From NCBI GenBank assembly GCA_965204715.1, contig OZ242009.1, forward strand, positions 1,178,001-1,242,000: a DNA stretch of 64,000 nt, read 5' to 3'. The position numbers and the translations under genes are program-made. Below the pieces are notes generated by a model, which was not told the DNA's origin, did not search any database, and saw nothing but the letters and a program-made list of their open reading frames with translations. The stretch comes from CATOSP01 sp965204715 (GTDB lineage Bacteria > Chloroflexota > Dehalococcoidia > Lucifugimonadales > UBA3495). This document shows positions 8,294-18,132 of the stretch, in pieces (within the stretch, counting starts at the first letter, position 1; each line of letters starts with the position of its first letter).

Positions 8294-9748
8294 ATGAACG
8301 AGCCAACCAGACCGCCTGCACCCATGCCGCCGCCACCGCCCACGCCCACGCCGCCGGCAAAACAGGAGTCGATATGGCCCGGGACACTGGGCTTGATCGG
8401 GTTTGGCATGGTCCTTCTGGCGTTAGACCCTCTCGTAGGGGGCGTGTTGGGAATAAGAACTCAAGCCTTCACTAACATGGCCTTCATAGTCTTTGCGTTG
8501 GCGACTTGCTTTGTCAGTTTCAAGTTGAGACTGGTCACCAGGTTTATAGTTGCAGGCTTGATGGCGGTCTCGGTCGCCTTTTTCGTATCCAGGTTTTTCC
8601 TGGGCGACGTCTTCTATGATGCATTGTTGCAGGTCCTCAATTCCCACACCGACCCCACGCAAAGACTGTTCTTTGCCGACTTTGAGAAGCTGGACCCGGC
8701 CTTGAATCCTTGCCACTACTGCCTGAACAACTCCGGGCAAGGCGCCAAAGTCCTGGAAGATTTGGGCGCCTTAATCTTTTTGGGCGGAGTTTTCCTCACC
8801 GTTGTCGGTACGGTGTTCAGAATGCTGGGATGGACCAGCGCCCCGGCCCCGGCGTCCGCTGCGCCGCAGCCGTCCGGCAGAAGCAGCGGGATCGGCAGGC
8901 TTGACCGGATAGACAGACGGGGTTTTCTCCTGGCGGTAGTCGGGTTGTTGCTGTCCCTGGTCAGCGGCGGTGTGTTCGGCCTCGAGGCAGTAGTCGAGGG
9001 GTCAATGGAAATAGGGGCAATAGAACTAGAAGACCTGCAAGCCTGGTATGTACACTGGCCAATAGTGGCGCTTTTCGTTGGCGCGTCCATTGGCGCGCTC
9101 TCTGCCGTAGCCTTGTCCTTGTGTGGGGCCGCCCTCCTCATTTACGGAGGCCCCGACTCCCGGCGCCGGAACGTGATTCGGAACGTAATTCGTTTTATTC
9201 TTCTTTGGGGCCGAATAATTTTCCCGGTATTTCTAGGGACCGGACTGCTAATAGCCAATTTGGCAACGACCTGTCTATTTTTCCTCCCCAGTACGGTACG
9301 GGGACGGGTCCACAATCTGGTGGCGGGCTTGATTCACTATCTGGCAGTCGAATCGGTTGCAGTCGGGGTCTTTATGCACATCTTCTACCTAATTTTGTTC
9401 AGCATTTTAATCTACGCGGTCGGTCCAATCGCAGTAGCCGTGACGGGCGAATTCACCCTCCTTGAGTCCTTTGAGCGTTACCAAGACCACCCAGGATGGC
9501 TCAAGATGACCTTGGACATCCTGAATTTACGGGAATGGTTTATATGGAGTGGGATTGTCATTTGGGTCATTGGAAGCCCCATTCCACGTGTGATGCTTGG
9601 GTGGTTCTTTGGATCTTGGTTTGGCAGTAGCGGCGGTTCCTCCGGGGGCGGGTCCTCCGGCAGCAGTAGCAGCAGCGGCTCAACCCCGCCGCCGCAAGCC
9701 CACGCGGGGATGCTCAACGCAATCCGCAACGCAGCCCGAGGCCGGTAA
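8294..9748 (+). CDS. multi-pass membrane protein with proline-rich N-terminus
   Basis: A 484-residue protein starting at ATG 8294 after GAGGTGA. Residues 3-23 are proline-rich (PPAPMPPPPPTPTPP). About eight to nine transmembrane helices follow, clustered at 30-105, 155-180, 210-235, 255-285, 295-325, 340-395 and 420-445. The C-terminus is a Gly/Ser-rich stretch (about 445-468) and a short basic tail. A pair CHYC near residue 140 could bind metal or form a disulfide. The layout of a Pro-rich cytoplasmic start plus a helical bundle resembles membrane components of secretion or conjugation-like assemblies, but no family motif was recognised. The preceding broken gene has the same Pro-rich plus membrane style. 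Confidence 0.6.
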   Translation: MNEPTRPPAPMPPPPPTPTPPAKQESIWPGTLGLIGFGMVLLALDPLVGGVLGIRTQAFTNMAFIVFALATCFVSFKLRLVTRFIVAGLMAVSVAFFVSRFFLGDVFYDALLQVLNSHTDPTQRLFFADFEKLDPALNPCHYCLNNSGQGAKVLEDLGALIFLGGVFLTVVGTVFRMLGWTSAPAPASAAPQPSGRSSGIGRLDRIDRRGFLLAVVGLLLSLVSGGVFGLEAVVEGSMEIGAIELEDLQAWYVHWPIVALFVGASIGALSAVALSLCGAALLIYGGPDSRRRNVIRNVIRFILLWGRIIFPVFLGTGLLIANLATTCLFFLPSTVRGRVHNLVAGLIHYLAVESVAVGVFMHIFYLILFSILIYAVGPIAVAVTGEFTLLESFERYQDHPGWLKMTLDILNLREWFIWSGIVIWVIGSPIPRVMLGWFFGSWFGSSGGSSGGGSSGSSSSSGSTPPPQAHAGMLNAIRNAARGR

Positions 9749-9752
9749 CCAG

Positions 9753-9905
9753 GGCAAGCCGGAGAGCGAACTGCGGGCGGCGGCCCGACGCTTGCGGCCT
9801 CACCCTGAAGGAACTGGCGGCCAGGATGGGCGTGAGCTACGGTCACCTGTCCATGGTCGCCACCGGGAGCAAGCCCTGGTCCCCGATGCTGTGAGGAAGG
9901 GCTGT
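9753..9905 (+). pseudogene. XRE-family helix-turn-helix remnant
   Basis: This stretch copies the first helix-turn-helix of the regulator at 62944-63921 and shares an exact block of more than 30 bp with it (encoding GKPESELRAAARR). A frameshift follows after AAARR, then LTLKELAARMGVSYGHLSMV and GSKPWSPM in the next frame, ending at a stop. No start codon or downstream domains remain. It is a relic of a duplicated or recombined regulator gene. Confidence 0.75.
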
Positions 9906-9919
9906 GGCGGTCTTGGGAT

Positions 9920-10255
9920 AGGTGCCGCGGCCATTGCCGACTACCGCCCCGCAACCGAGGCCGAGCAGAAGATCAAGAAGTTTGCCGATGACCTGACCAT
10001 CGAATTGGCCAAGACCACGGACATCCTGGAGGCGGCCCGGGGCAACTTCGTCAAGGTGGGTTCGCCGCCGAGACCCAGGACCTGATCCCCAAGCGCGGGA
10101 CAAGGTGACGCGCAAGGGACTGGACCTGACCGACCCCCAGGCCGGTTTCGGTGTGGACACCAACAAGGTCATCTTCATCGACGGAGAACTGAACGTCGAG
10201 GATCTGCCGGTAATGACCAAGTATGAGGTGAGCCAGCGTACCTGGACCGTATGCA
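9920..10255 (+). pseudogene. CoaBC (phosphopantothenoylcysteine synthetase) C-terminal remnant
   Basis: In three alternating frames this region spells the C-terminal CoaB part of the bifunctional CoA biosynthesis enzyme: ADYRPATEAEQKIKK, then LTIELAKTTDIL, NFVKVGFAAETQDLIP, KGLDL, and GFGVDTNKVIFID followed by VEDLPVMTKYEVSQR. The usual VANDV segment between KGLDL and GFG has been lost and at least two frameshifts are present. There is no N-terminal decarboxylase domain. CoaBC is normally essential, so an intact copy should exist elsewhere; this is a dead duplicate tail next to another relic. Confidence 0.8.
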
Positions 10256-10357
10256 CCGGCTATTCCCGGCGTGAATGGCGAGCCACCGATATTGGCGACG
10301 GCTGGCTGCTCCCACGGTATGAAAGGGACATCAACACCGCCCCCTGGAAGTCCTGGA

Positions 10358-13300
10358 CTAGCCGGACAAGTAAAGCGTGATCACAGCTATCACCTGTTCC
10401 CTGGTAATAGTTTCATCAAAGTAGTCACTTATGGCAGCAATGGCCTCGCTTCTCGAGATCATGCCGTCTCCATCATCGTCATACGGAATCCCCAGGGACA
10501 AGCGGGCCGCTACGTTGCTGTTGCCGTCCGCATCTTGCGCCACACCCTCTGCAATATCCACCGCTACCTCGCCGATGGCGTTGGGCGTTACGTCAAAAGT
10601 GTAAGCGGCTCCGCTGCCGGCGAAGTTTCCGGCAATGCCGTTAACCACGCTGACGTCCTCCAGCCCAAAGCCGGAGACCGGCTCGCTGAACGTGGCCTCC
10701 AGTGATACCGGAGAACCAAGCCTGACCGGAGCGCCCGCCTCGGACACAAACCTTACAACCACCACCGGCCGACCATCCAGCATGTCGCAGAAGGGCAGGC
10801 CAAGCTCAACAAGGTCGTGACTCGCTACGCTATGCAGACTCTCGAGGACGCATCCGGTCAAACGGTTGCTGCTGAGGCGCAGTATCTCCAGGTTGGTCAG
10901 ATTCCCCAGTTCATCCGGTATCCTCCCGCTTAGCTGATTGTCGTTGAGCTCCAAAGCGTACAGGTTGGTCAGGTTGCCCAATTCCTTTGGTATCTCCCCA
11001 CCTAGCTGGTTGTTGGAGAAGGACAGCCAATATAGATAGGTCAGGCCGCCCAACTCCGCCGGTATCTCCCCGCTCAACTGGTTTCCGCTGAGGTCCAAAT
11101 CGCCTAGGATGACCAGGCTACCCAGTTGCGCTGGAATCTCTCCGCTTAGCTGGTTCCTGCTTAGGTCCAACTCAGCCACGTGCAGGCCGCCCAGTTCCGC
11201 CGGAATCTCTCCGCTCAATTGGTTATCGTGCAGCCGCAATCCCTTGAGGTAGGCCAGGCTGCCCAGTTCCGCCGGAATCTCTCCGCTTAGCTGGTTCCTG
11301 CTTAGGTCCAACTCAGCCACGTGCAGGCCGGCCAGTTCCGCCGGAATCTCTCCGGTAAACTGGTTCCCCCACAGGTTCAATTCTTGCAGGTTGGTGAGGT
11401 TGCCCAGTTCCGCCGGTATCTCCCCGCTTAACCGGTTGCCGCCGAGTTCCAACCGGCGCAGGTCGGTCAGGCCGCCTAGTTCCCCCGGTATCTCCCCGCT
11501 TAACCGGTTGCCACTGAGGTTCAGCCATTCTAAGTTGGTCAGGCTACCCATCTCCGCCGGTATCTCCCCGCTCAACTGGTTTCCGCTGAGCCTCAACTGG
11601 GTCAAGTTGGAGAGGTTGCCCAACTGGGAAGGCATCTGACCGGTCAATTTGTTGTCCAAGAGATACAGCTCGGTCAAGTTGGTCAGGTTGCCCAGTTCCC
11701 CAGGTATCACCCCGCCCAACTGGTTGTTGTCGAGGTACAGCCATTGCAGCCCAGTCAGGCCGCCCAATTCCCCCGGTATCGCCCCGCTCAACTGGTTGGC
11801 GCTGAGGATCAGCCACTCCAGGTTGGTCAGGCTGCCCAGTTCCGGCGGTATCTTTCCGGTAAACTGGTTCCCCCGCAGGTTCAATTCTCGCAGGTTGGTC
11901 AGGTTGCCCAGTTCCGGCGGTATGCCCCCGATCAACCGGTTTTCGTTAAGGTACAGGCTTTGCAGGTTGGTCAGACCGCCCAGTTCCGCCGGTATCTTTC
12001 CGGTAAACTGGTTCCCCCACAGGCTCAATCCTTGCAGGTTGGCCATGCTGCCCAGTTCCCCCGGTATCGTCCCGTCCAACTGGTTGGCGCCGAGGTCCAA
12101 TTCTTGCAGGTTCGTCAGGCCGCCCAGTTCCGCCGGTATCTTTCCGGTAAACTGGTTCCCCCACAGGTTCAATTCTTGCAGGTTGGTGAGGTTGCCCAGT
12201 TCCGCCGGTATCTCCCTGCTTAACTGGTTGCCACTGAGGTCCAGGTAGCCCAGTCCGGCCAGGCTCCCCAATTCCGGCGGGATCGTGCCGGTTAACCCGT
12301 TGCTACGGAGATACAGAGTACCGACCCGGCCATCGGGGTCAACAGTAACACCGTACCATTGGTATAAGGGCGCGTCGGTGAGCCAGCCGGTGTTGTTCGC
12401 CCAATTCGCGCCGTCTGTGGCGTTGTAGATGGTCACCAACGCGGTCCTGTCTCTCACAGAGGCACAGAGAGGCAGGCCAAGCTCGGCGATGTCGTGGTAG
12501 GCTACATTGTAGGCTACGTTCCACAACCCTGCGGGAACGCACCCGGTCAACTGGTTGCCGCCGAGGTACAGCACGGCCAGCCTGGTCAGGTTCCCCAGCT
12601 CCAAAGGTATCTGCCCGGTCAACCGGTTGGAGACAAGGTACAGGAGAATAACCCGCCCGTTGACGTCGGTCTCCACACCGTACCATTGGCCCAGGGGCGC
12701 GTCGGTCAGCCAGTTGGTGTTGTTCGTCCAATTCGCGCCATCCGTGGCGTTGTAGAGGTCCACCAGCGCGGCCCTGTCTCCCGTAACGCCGAGGTCTGGG
12801 GAGAAAGTGTCCGTGATGGTGATCATCTGGACGTCGCTCTCGCCATTGGCCGTCACCCAGATCTCATCTGTGCCGGAAGGCGTGCCGGTCCAGATCTCAA
12901 TCTGGAAGTTCGCGCTGTTGCCGCTTACGTTGGGCGAGCCGATGATCTTCTGGGTGACGCCCGCAATGGTGACCGTATCGGCCGGGATAGGGCCGTTTGG
13001 CCAGTCTTCGAGGGTAATGTCGACCTCATCGCCGACCGCCGCCGACGTGGGAGAAACCGTCAGCAAGCCCTCGACCTCGAATTCAACCCTGTTGGATACC
13101 TGGGGCGGTTGATTCCCGTCCTCGGCATAGAGCCAGTTTCCCTTGCCGGGGACGAAGGGCGGGACGGTCACGGTGAATACGGCCTGGAAGGTATTGTCGG
13201 TAGCTACAGGCTCGCTCACCAGTTCCTGGCGAGTGCTGTTGGCATTATCCAGGTAGACGGTGGCCGTGGTGCCTTCCCGGAACCCCCGGCCGATGACCTT

Positions 13301-14053
13301 CAGCGCCTTGCCGCGGTTGGCGTCATAGTCGTTCAGGGCAATGCCCAGGACGACTGGCACCGTTCCGTACACCAGTTGCTGCTGCTGGCTGGTGTAGACG
13401 CCGAGGGGTCCTCTGTTTCCGGCCTCGGTGGCGTTAGTGATCCCGGCGGCAGGGGATATGGCCAGGGTGACCGTGGATCCGGCCGCGATGCCGGGCGCGC
13501 CGTCCTCTACGCCGTTCATGTCGGGCACCGGGATGAGGTACTCGATATTGTTCAAGACATTGGAATTGGTGAGTGCCGTGGGGTGGGCTTCACCATGATG
13601 CACCGGGTGTGCGGCCGCCAACCGGTCGAGGGTGGCGTCGGTGCTCGGGTTGTAAGCGCCGGTCTGTATGATGTTGGCGCTGTCGCCGGTGGTGGCGTCG
13701 GTGGCGTGAGACGCGGATACGGTCACATGGTTCTTCGACAGGTTGGTCCCGTGGCCCCTGAATTCCTTGTCGAAGTGGATGGTAATGGCGTCCTGGTTCG
13801 CCACGAGGTCTACAGAAGTCGTGAAGGTGAACCGGAACCCGGACACGTCCCCGGGGCGCTTGACGGTGTTGTCCACCGTGAAGTCCATGACCATCGCAGG
13901 CTGGAAGTCCACTGCTTGACCATTATCGTCAATGGACTGGTCAGCGCCCTGGACTCCCAGGGGGGAGATGACGCCAAGGGTAAGCATGGCGGTGAAGGCG
14001 CTGATGAATGTCACCAAGGCCAGCCCTGCGGGTATTCTGAACTTGGTGTTCAC
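10358..14053 (-). CDS. secreted plant-type leucine-rich-repeat protein with dockerin-like end
   Basis: A 1231-residue exported protein starting at GTG 14053 with GGAGG upstream. Order: signal peptide (about 1-36); beta-rich N-terminal region (about 40-250); two IPT/Ig-like domains (about 250-420); an LRR cap with DRAALVDLYNATDGANW, repeated once more after a short two-repeat block; about twenty 24-residue repeats of the form LxxLxLxxNQLSGEIPAELGNL (about 560-1060); a closing cap; an Ig-like domain (about 1085-1170); and a C-terminal calcium-loop motif DDDGDGMISRSE followed by a second helix pair, as in dockerins or EF-hands. The repeat consensus is the plant extracellular LRR class. It probably binds proteins or glycans at the cell surface. 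The repeats are near-identical in DNA as well, so copy number may vary. Confidence 0.9.
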   Translation of the reverse strand: MNTKFRIPAGLALVTFISAFTAMLTLGVISPLGVQGADQSIDDNGQAVDFQPAMVMDFTVDNTVKRPGDVSGFRFTFTTSVDLVANQDAITIHFDKEFRGHGTNLSKNHVTVSASHATDATTGDSANIIQTGAYNPSTDATLDRLAAAHPVHHGEAHPTALTNSNVLNNIEYLIPVPDMNGVEDGAPGIAAGSTVTLAISPAAGITNATEAGNRGPLGVYTSQQQQLVYGTVPVVLGIALNDYDANRGKALKVIGRGFREGTTATVYLDNANSTRQELVSEPVATDNTFQAVFTVTVPPFVPGKGNWLYAEDGNQPPQVSNRVEFEVEGLLTVSPTSAAVGDEVDITLEDWPNGPIPADTVTIAGVTQKIIGSPNVSGNSANFQIEIWTGTPSGTDEIWVTANGESDVQMITITDTFSPDLGVTGDRAALVDLYNATDGANWTNNTNWLTDAPLGQWYGVETDVNGRVILLYLVSNRLTGQIPLELGNLTRLAVLYLGGNQLTGCVPAGLWNVAYNVAYHDIAELGLPLCASVRDRTALVTIYNATDGANWANNTGWLTDAPLYQWYGVTVDPDGRVGTLYLRSNGLTGTIPPELGSLAGLGYLDLSGNQLSREIPAELGNLTNLQELNLWGNQFTGKIPAELGGLTNLQELDLGANQLDGTIPGELGSMANLQGLSLWGNQFTGKIPAELGGLTNLQSLYLNENRLIGGIPPELGNLTNLRELNLRGNQFTGKIPPELGSLTNLEWLILSANQLSGAIPGELGGLTGLQWLYLDNNQLGGVIPGELGNLTNLTELYLLDNKLTGQMPSQLGNLSNLTQLRLSGNQLSGEIPAEMGSLTNLEWLNLSGNRLSGEIPGELGGLTDLRRLELGGNRLSGEIPAELGNLTNLQELNLWGNQFTGEIPAELAGLHVAELDLSRNQLSGEIPAELGSLAYLKGLRLHDNQLSGEIPAELGGLHVAELDLSRNQLSGEIPAQLGSLVILGDLDLSGNQLSGEIPAELGGLTYLYWLSFSNNQLGGEIPKELGNLTNLYALELNDNQLSGRIPDELGNLTNLEILRLSSNRLTGCVLESLHSVASHDLVELGLPFCDMLDGRPVVVVRFVSEAGAPVRLGSPVSLEATFSEPVSGFGLEDVSVVNGIAGNFAGSGAAYTFDVTPNAIGEVAVDIAEGVAQDADGNSNVAARLSLGIPYDDDGDGMISRSEAIAAISDYFDETITREQVIAVITLYLSG
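10857..12330 (-). repeat. tandem 72-bp coding repeats of the LRR gene
   Basis: About twenty units of roughly 72 bp each encode one 24-residue leucine-rich repeat. Several units are almost identical in DNA, for example the versions that contain the string GGTAAACTGGTTCCCCCACA near 11353, 12001 and 12145. Such arrays expand and contract by recombination and may be collapsed in short-read assemblies. Confidence 0.85.
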
Positions 14054-14310
14054 CTTAACTCTTCCTCCGGAAAAGAGTAGAAGTCACCCAGCGCGGCCCT
14101 ACTCCCCTGACGTTGCCGTGGGGGTGAGAGGCGAAGCATCCCCAACGGTGAAACGCAGAGCCGCATTCCACAGGTTGACACGTCGTCCCAAGGGGTACGC
14201 TTGCCGAAGCCGCCACTGAGGACGCGGTATCCACCACCGTCTCCGAAATGCCTTGGAGTCTTGAACCCACCGCCGAGGCGGACACATCCACCCAGGTTCT
14301 GGTAACTGTC

Positions 14311-14406
14311 CTAGGCCTGGCCGGTGGCGGAGATGGTCTTCTCCTTGATTTTTCCTGGAGCGGTCCGCAGTTTCTTGAGTCCTGAACTTACTCTCTTGCG
14401 TTTCAT
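14311..14406 (-). CDS. possible 31-residue basic peptide
   Basis: ATG at 14406 is preceded by a GGAG site, and the frame (MKRKRVSSGLKKLRTAPGK) ends at a TAG at 14313. It is strongly basic with no hydrophobic segment. It lies in an otherwise gene-free stretch upstream of the leucine-rich-repeat gene. The ribosome site is the main support; conservation would be needed to accept it. Confidence 0.25.
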   Translation of the reverse strand: MKRKRVSSGLKKLRTAPGKIKEKTISATGQA

Positions 14407-15255
14407 CGCCGCCGCTCCTTCAATCGCGCTGTACTGTGTCCCGTCATACCTTGACTGCTCCGAAAAACAAGACGCGAGTATCCGTCACTCCTTTTCCAAA
14501 CCCGGTTCGTGTGCGGTCAGGCAGGCTCTGGAAGGTGGAATCTGAATGGGCGCTGCCTTTGCTGTCCGGCGGCCGAGGGGCTCAAAGCTCGTCTCCCGGC
14601 GCATCACGCCCACAGTCCAATGCATACGTTATAGGTCCTTTATGCACTGCAGTCGTGGGTGTTGTGCATACAATTACTGTTATAATATCACAATCTTTTG
14701 AGGTGCCGTGTTGATTTTGGCGGATTGCCCGTGTTTCCCGGGTAAGAACTTCATCGGCGGTTGATCGTCGCGTTGAATGCCAAAAGGTTCTTTCTAATCG
14801 TCCCAACCATCATCGCGGTCATCCTCCACCTGGCGAGGGGATGGCGCAAGCTACCGTCGACCACGACAGAGACGGCGAAAAACTTATCGAAGTGTCCGAC
14901 CTGGCTTAACTCAATACAATGCGCTGGGACCTGGACGGCAGCGCAAGCAACAACGGCTACGCCGCTGCCTTCCTCAACGCAGCGTTAGGCATCGGCTGCG
15001 TGGCCACCTGCGAAGGTCATGATCTGACCGCGAATCTCGGCCTAGACTTCAGCGCGTACCCGTACAGCTCGCCTTCGAGACTGGTCAAATGCTGGGAGGG
15101 ACGCCTGCGAGCGTTCGACCATGACAGTGTTCGTTGGAAGAAATGAATCGTATGGGTTCCAATAGGGTCCCGCGGCATTCCTAAAATAAATGGGGTTCAC
15201 GTTCAGATATATTGCTGACCAGGACAACAGGGACAGAGACGGAGGCAGCTTGATA
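14407..15255. other. intergenic region without a supported gene
   Basis: Frames of 70-90 codons on both strands show no domain or signal peptide. At 14660-14700 a short AT-rich patch (GTTATAATATCAC) could hold a promoter. The fragment at 14920-15145 has weak coding character but no start or family match that I can see. The region separates the leftward LRR gene from the rightward ankyrin lipoprotein gene, so divergent promoters are expected here. Confidence 0.4.
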
Positions 15256-17472
15256 ATGAAGGCCATTCTGATCCTGGTAGTCCTGGCCGTGATAGGGTGC
15301 ACCACTGGAGAAGTCCCAACAGCAACCCCTGCCACAGCACCCATGGCAGCCACTACCCAAGAGCCAATGCCAACCGACCCGCCAAACATTCCGCCAACGT
15401 CTACACCTGCTCCAACTCCAACATCCACGGCCTTGCCAACCCCAACTCCTACGCTTGCCCCAACCCCAACAGCGACTCCGGTACCCACGCCGCCTCCCGT
15501 CCCGGCGAGTACCGCCGGGGACTCCGAGGATAGGGGTGCTGGGAACAGTGGCGAGACGGCGTGGAGGCCAAAGCTTCCGTTCCAGGATAACTTCTGGGCC
15601 AATGCCAGTGTAGCGGAGGCCGAGGCCGCGCTCGGAGCACAACCGGACCTGGGTGCGCCAATCGAAGATCGTGGCATGACTCCGGTCCACATTGTTGCCG
15701 CCGTCAATCCCAACCCCGAAGTGATGATGCTTCTCCTTGACCACGGCGCGGACGTCATGGCCCTGAATGAAGACGGCCAGACTCCGTTGCATTTGGCCGC
15801 GAGTTTCAACAGCTTGGGGATGGTCAGGCTACTGCTGAACTCGGGGGCTGAGGTCCACATCTTCGACAACCATCGCTTCACGCCTCTGCACCTCGCGGTC
15901 CATAACCCGGACTCAATAGAGGTGGTGAGATTTCTCCTGGACAATGGCGCGCAACTTCACGTCGCAGGCCACCTGGGTCAGACGCCACTGGCGTCCGCGA
16001 TGTTCCCCGGCAGGGGTGAAGTTGTAGAGTTGTTGCTGGACCGGGGGGCGGACATCCGGTGGACAATGGAGGGAGGATGGACACTCCTGCACAACGCCGC
16101 TCAGATCGGGGCCGGCGACGTGATCGAGGTGCTGCTGGCGCGTGGACTGAACCTGGATACCGACCCCGACGAGGGCCTCGGCACTCCCCTGTCGCTGGCA
16201 ATCATGAGCGGTAGCTCCAGGTCAGTGCGCGCGATGCTGGAGCACGGCGCCAACATCTGGACGCGGGACGACCACTACGGGTGGACGCCCCTGCACACAG
16301 CGGTGTCCTTCTTCTCCAACGGCTACGCCAGGGGGACCGCGACGGAGATAGCCCGGATGCTCCTGGAGCGGGGCGCGGACACCGAAGCCATGGACCGGGA
16401 GAAGCGCACGCCACTCCACTGGGCCGTCAAGTACAGCGAGGACGATGACGCGCACCGCGACTGGCTGGCAGCGTTCGGCGACAACCGCGAGCCGGAGGGC
16501 GCGGTGGACATGGTGGCGCTTCTGCTGGAGTGGGGGGCGGACATTGAAGCCCGGAACAGTATGCGCGAGACGCCCCTGATGGAGGCGGTGAAGGGACCCA
16601 GCGCGGCTGACGTGGCGAAGCTGCTGATTGCTCACGGCGCGGATGTCCGGGCGAAGGACACATGGGGCAACACGGCGTGCCAAAAGGCCGCCGAATATGG
16701 ATGGATGGTCCGCACCGTGGTCATGTCGCAACTGTGCGAGTCCAGGAAGTGGCTTACCAATGGCTTCTGGCGCATCGTTACCCCGGATGGTGTGCAAAGC
16801 CAGTACGATTTAGGAGAGGACGCAAATGCCCGTGATGAGGCCGGTGAGACGGTGCTGTACAAGGCCGTCTCGTGGAACCGGGACCCCAATGTGATAGCCT
16901 TGCTGCTGGACCTTGGCGCCGACGTAAACGCGGCTGAGCCTCAGGGCAGCATGACGCCGCTCCACAGGGCGGTCGAGGACGGCAACCTGTCGTTTGCCTC
17001 GCTCCTGCTGGCGCGGCGCGCGCGGATTGAAGCCAGGACCATCCACGGCTCCACGCCGCTCCACATTGCGAGCACGAAGGCCAGCGACGAGGCCGGGCTG
17101 GAGATGATGAAGCTGCTATTGGACCACGGCGCGGAAGTGGACGCCAGGGGCGGCCAAGGACAGACTCCCCTATTCCTATCGGTGCGCACGAGTATCGACG
17201 GGCAACCGGCGGCGACAGCACTGTTGCTGGAGCGCGGGGCCGACCCGATGGTCCGCGACGTAAGCGATAGCACACCCCTTCACCGGATACATTGGTTTCC
17301 AACCGAGATGTTGGTGGAGACCGTGAAGCTGTTGCTGGAGTGGGGAGCCGACGCCACGGCCAGGGATAGCCTGGGCAGGACCCCACTGGACTTGATTCAC
17401 AGTACCGGGACCGAGGACGTGGTGGACCCGGAGATTGTGCGGATACTGTCGGAACTCCAGTACAATCTCTGA
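15256..17472 (+). CDS. ankyrin-repeat lipoprotein
   Basis: A 738-residue protein. I start at ATG 15256 because it opens a clear lipoprotein signal (MKAILILVVLAVIGC) with GGAGG upstream; the frame extends further up without signal features. After the lipid cysteine comes a Pro/Thr linker (about 25-85). The rest is about fifteen ankyrin repeats with the usual TPLHLAV...VVxLLLDxGADV pattern, interrupted near residue 490-540 by a less regular part with cysteines. Ankyrin arrays bind proteins. The lipid anchor and long flexible linker place this one on the outer side of the cytoplasmic membrane, where it may take part in cell-surface or host/partner contacts. The last point is inference. Confidence 0.88.
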   Translation: MKAILILVVLAVIGCTTGEVPTATPATAPMAATTQEPMPTDPPNIPPTSTPAPTPTSTALPTPTPTLAPTPTATPVPTPPPVPASTAGDSEDRGAGNSGETAWRPKLPFQDNFWANASVAEAEAALGAQPDLGAPIEDRGMTPVHIVAAVNPNPEVMMLLLDHGADVMALNEDGQTPLHLAASFNSLGMVRLLLNSGAEVHIFDNHRFTPLHLAVHNPDSIEVVRFLLDNGAQLHVAGHLGQTPLASAMFPGRGEVVELLLDRGADIRWTMEGGWTLLHNAAQIGAGDVIEVLLARGLNLDTDPDEGLGTPLSLAIMSGSSRSVRAMLEHGANIWTRDDHYGWTPLHTAVSFFSNGYARGTATEIARMLLERGADTEAMDREKRTPLHWAVKYSEDDDAHRDWLAAFGDNREPEGAVDMVALLLEWGADIEARNSMRETPLMEAVKGPSAADVAKLLIAHGADVRAKDTWGNTACQKAAEYGWMVRTVVMSQLCESRKWLTNGFWRIVTPDGVQSQYDLGEDANARDEAGETVLYKAVSWNRDPNVIALLLDLGADVNAAEPQGSMTPLHRAVEDGNLSFASLLLARRARIEARTIHGSTPLHIASTKASDEAGLEMMKLLLDHGAEVDARGGQGQTPLFLSVRTSIDGQPAATALLLERGADPMVRDVSDSTPLHRIHWFPTEMLVETVKLLLEWGADATARDSLGRTPLDLIHSTGTEDVVDPEIVRILSELQYNL

Positions 17473-17852
17473 CGCCTACACTGTTCGGACGAGGCTCCGA
17501 CGCGGTGAGATAGACCCGGGAAATCGGACAGGTAGCCAATTGAGAGTCCCGATCCTAAACTAGGGGAGGCTGTAGCTTTCGGAAATGAGTGGGGAATGTA
17601 GAAAGCGTCGCAAAGCCGCAGATTCCCGGCGAAAAGTTGGCATTAGGTACGCTCGGATATCAGAATTCCCATAGGAAAAGCCCATGTTCGCAAGGCAGGG
17701 CCTGGCAACTTCTTCCTTCGGGTCTAGTCGGAAAGACGGCCGATTACACCGTCACCGGAAACGTAATGAGAAGGGTCCATGACTTTGTCCAGTTTGATAG
17801 ACTGCAATCAAGATCGGAAAAGCTGAGTAGCCTATTAGGCGTGGAGAGAGTG

Positions 17853-18132
17853 ATGAACGGTTTGCTCAAGATGATTGTCGCGGTTGCTACGATTTCAATA
17901 GCGCTGGGCGTGTGGACAGCCTGCAGTCAAGAGGACACGGAGCCGACGCCATTCACGGCGCCAACAACTGTACCGACCGCAGCGACAACCTCTTCGCCGG
18001 TCAGCCTCGTTCCGCCTACCGCAACACCCACCGCTGCACCTATTGAGACTGCGCCCGCCCCCCGCACCAAAACATCCCCAGCAATCTCCCTGACAAGCCG
18101 GGACCCGCAGGGCGGTTCCCTGAGACTAATAA
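17853..18132 (+). pseudogene. short lipoprotein gene interrupted by an IS5-like element
   Basis: ATG 17853 follows GGAGAG and opens a hydrophobic signal (MNGLLKMIVAVATISIALGV) with a possible lipid cysteine in WTAC, then a Thr/Pro/Ala-rich tail. The IS element begins at 18133 inside the coding frame, after about 93 codons. Joining the sequence on both sides of the element and removing the duplicated TAA would give only a few more codons before a TAA. The original protein was therefore short (about 95 residues) and lost only its end, or the gene was already degraded. Its function is unknown. Confidence 0.6.

Noticed and set aside
10857..12330. Regular repeats considered as a CRISPR-like array
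   Set aside because: The 72-bp units are in frame and encode leucine-rich repeats; there are no unique spacers of constant length and no cas genes.
12494..14080. 528-codon plus-strand frame opposite the leucine-rich-repeat gene
   Set aside because: It is the antisense of a GC-rich gene with a clear signal peptide, domains and ribosome site on the other strand; its own translation is Gly/Val/Arg-rich without pattern.
17589..17852. Upstream extension of the interrupted lipoprotein frame
   Set aside because: The added 88 codons have no signal or domain, while ATG 17853 has a good ribosome site and opens a hydrophobic signal peptide.
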